Of a stretch of 64,000 nucleotides of DNA, positions 62,267 to 64,000 are shown one piece after another. A program made the translations under genes and the position numbers. Under the pieces are notes generated by a model. It saw only the letters and a list, made by a program, of their open reading frames with translations. It ran no database searches and was not told where the DNA came from. Positions within the stretch are counted from its first letter, which is position 1. Each line of letters begins with the position of its first letter. This stretch comes from Bog-532 sp963742865 (GTDB lineage Bacteria > Actinomycetota > Actinomycetes > Streptosporangiales > Streptosporangiaceae), in NCBI GenBank assembly GCA_963742865.1, contig CAVUNW010000042.1:50469-114468 (forward strand), read 5' to 3'.

Positions 62267-64000
62267 TGCCGTCCCAGCCGGGGGTCAGTCCTCAGGTCCG
62301 TTCACCATCGGTGCCTAACTTTCCCTTCGGTTCCGGCGCTTACGGCTGCTTGTCTTCAAAGGCTCACCTGCCCAAGTCAGCGTCCCTTTACGGGAGCCGG
62401 GCACCAATTCCGGTATCCGGCAGGTTATCCAGGAACGGCGGCCTGGAGGTGCCGCGCTGGCGTCCTGGCTTCCTGTCGACTTGCGTCCCCCTGCGCCTTG
62501 CTTTCACCCGGCGCTGGGTGTTCCTTTTCCGGCACGGCAGGCATTCGCTTTTTGGGCATCCTGTTCCCGGCCGGGAATTCCGCTTTCCTTAGGGTCGGCC
62601 TACCAAGCCGCTAGGCGACCCGGACCCTGCCGGGGTTCCCGTGTTCCGCACGCATGAGATAAGACGGGGTGGGTGCCTCCTATACTCCGGGGCGGTGGTG
62701 TCCTCCCGGTAAGCGTTGGGTCTCTGCCCGGCACCTGCCGTTTCACAAGGCAGTCCTGTCATCCGTCTCCTGCATTCCACCGGCGGAAGCCACTATTACG
62801 AAGCATGCGGAGATTCACCTGCATTCACCCGTCCGGTCTTCCCCTTGCCCGCCATCACCGGATGGAACGGCAACGGCTTCGGCTTTTACCCTGGGCTTCG
62901 CACCCCGCGGTTACCCACGACGCACGCCAGGGTGGGGACGGCCCTCCTGGACACTGGACCGGGTCACGTCTTCACCAATGCAACCTCCAAACATCGTGAC
63001 CACGGGATAGCGTGCGACTTCACGTCGCACCCCAGCGCTGATGGTAGAGGGCGGCCAGCTCGCCGGCGGGGAAGGCCACGGGGTCCATCAGGTCAGTCAG
63101 CAGCCTGACGACCTCGCCCCCGTCGACGCGGTATTCGATCACCCTCACCAGGACCCCGCCGGGATGCGCGCCCTTCTGCCCGGCCAGGTTCATCCGCGCC
63201 AGGTACGTCCCGTCGTCCAGGACCTTCACCGGGCGGTGGGGCCACGCTCGACCGTGCCCGGATCAGCAGGTGCGCCCCGGCCTGCGTGTACGCCTTCCAC
63301 AGCGCCACCCCCGGAAAGCCCCGGTCCATGATCACCAGCATCCCCGCCGCGCTGCCGGCCATCGCGGCCGCCAGTTCCGGCTCCCCGCAGCGGAACCCGC
63401 CCACACGGGCGTCGACCGAGGAGTGCGTCCCGGTCTGGGTCAGCGTCACCACCCTGGCCTGGGGGAACCCCGCCGGCCGGCCCTTGGCGTCCGACCGCCC
63501 GCCGAACGCGGCCCGGTTAGCGGGCGTGTCCGGCACGTCAAGTATGAACCCGTCCACCGCGGCCACCCGCATCCCCCGCCAGAACGCGCCGTCCAGGCCG
63601 GCCGGGGCCACCGGCCCGGCCAGCCGGCGGAACACCGCCTCGAGCACCCCCGCGCCCAGCCGCTGCCGGGCCCGGGTGAACGAGGACCTGTTCGGATCGC
63701 CCCGTCCATCCCCTCCAGCGCCCCCACCAGGTTCTCCGCAACATCGTCATAGGAGTCCTGCTGGAACAGGGCAAGAGCGAGCACGTAGTAGACCATGAAC
63801 CGGCAGGAAGCGCCCCGGGCCGCTGGTCCCGCCTGCCGCACTCAGCCAGGACCTCATCCACCAGATCGGCGTGTCATCCACTTGGTCACCCCGCGCAGCC
63901 GAACGTCATCAGATAAACCCGGTCCACGGATGCATACCCAGCATCATGCACCCCCGGCTACCTACCCGCGAAACGATAGTTTGCAGGCTGACAAGCAACG

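Larger units (their letters stand above)
60482..63030 (-). mobile_element. Group II intron with reverse transcriptase gene
   Basis: The 5' end is GTGCGACGTGAAGTCGCACG, matching the GUGYG consensus, directly after exon GCTGGG. The 3' end is TTACCCGAC before exon AAAGCGAGTCC, ending in AC (consensus AY). Domain VI and domain V can be drawn at the 3' end (60482-60553), and the reverse transcriptase frame ends next to domain V. Length 2549 bp, normal for bacterial ORF-containing introns. Splicing of these ends restores the transposase frame, which supports the boundaries. Confidence 0.88.
60036..63880 (-). pseudogene. IS4-family transposase interrupted by a group II intron
   Basis: The N-terminal part (about 63880-63031) reads MVYYVLALALFQQDSYDDVA, RMRVAAVDGFILDVPDTPAN-like first Asp region (AAVDG), LVIMDRGFPGVALWKAYTQA (second Asp) and AFPAGELAALYHQRW, with several frameshifts. 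The intron then intervenes (63030-60482). Exon 2 (60481-60036) resumes ESSFRQVKTFQRGPQEILRS, ADPELVRQEAWAHLAVHHCL to a stop at 60036. Splicing would give HQRW-E-SESSFRQ, in frame and restoring the YREK-type catalytic Glu of IS4 transposases. Only the coding frameshifts in exon 1, not the intron, make it inactive. Confidence 0.82.
60025..64000 (-). mobile_element. IS4-family element carrying a group II intron
   Basis: The left end reads CGTTGCTTGACTTACTGAAC then TATCG; the right end, read inward from 64000, is CGTTGCTTGTCAGCCTGCAA then ACTATCG, a clear terminal inverted repeat, so the element ends at or just past the window edge. Without the 2549-bp intron it is about 1.43 kb. It interrupts an ISAzo13-type transposase gene at its left edge. 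Confidence 0.75.

Noticed and set aside
1..64000. CRISPR arrays and tRNA or rRNA genes
   Set aside because: No regularly spaced repeats with unique spacers were seen, and no sequence with an acceptor stem, T-loop and anticodon arm could be assembled by eye; a tRNA search program would settle this.

Overview
The window is about 70% GC, with short intergenic gaps, frequent GTG starts and actinobacterial families throughout (SARP and LAL regulators, ECF sigma factors, DUF1918, DUF4232, CHAD, KUP). It most likely comes from a high-GC soil or plant-associated actinomycete; genus cannot be fixed from the sequence. It carries many mobile elements and broken genes. Several breaks in otherwise intact genes look like a single base lost from a short G or C run, so some 'pseudogenes' may be sequencing artefacts.

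Region 1 (1-17.3 kb) is regulatory and metabolic: a response regulator/histidine kinase pair, a frameshifted membrane glycosyltransferase, a chimeric sigma-factor tail, small enzymes, a WYL-type regulator lacking its WYL core but with a perfect palindromic operator candidate, two divergent giant LAL (MalT-like) regulators with an 84-aa companion, a carboxylesterase, a flavin disulfide oxidoreductase and an ABC-2 type transporter.

Region 2 (17.5-26.6 kb) holds the best candidate for an undescribed system: a same-strand set of SARP/NB-ARC/TPR regulator, a small acidic cysteine-free protein and a B12-binding radical SAM enzyme of the RiPP-maturation type. An ECF sigma factor, a TetR regulator with iterated upstream repeats, a small M50-like membrane protease and a tiny zinc-ribbon protein follow.

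Region 3 (26.6-52.6 kb) resembles a dormancy/hypoxia (DosR/DevR-type) gene set: two M50-CBS site-2 proteases, an MgtA-type ATPase, rhomboid, BON, a ppk1 start, CHAD, an AAA-kinase/APH fusion, DUF1918, Hsp20, a PRTase-hydrolase fusion, PRPP synthetase and an ADP-forming acyl-CoA ligase. Similar GGACCTTYG(S)CCC-like motifs lie in several of the intergenic regions. The set is being eroded: IS110 splits the rhomboid gene, an IS1634-type element splits prs, and two copies of an rve-type IS sit beside truncated ppk1, BON and phosphoesterase genes.

Region 4 (52.7-59 kb) looks like an integrated island: an acyl-CoA synthetase, a KUP potassium transporter and a tyrosine integrase lie between two 92-bp copies of an acyl-CoA dehydrogenase 3' end. 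Region 5 (59.3-64 kb) is a nest: an ISAzo13-type remnant cut by an IS4-type element, whose transposase gene is interrupted by a 2.5-kb group II intron with a decayed reverse transcriptase.
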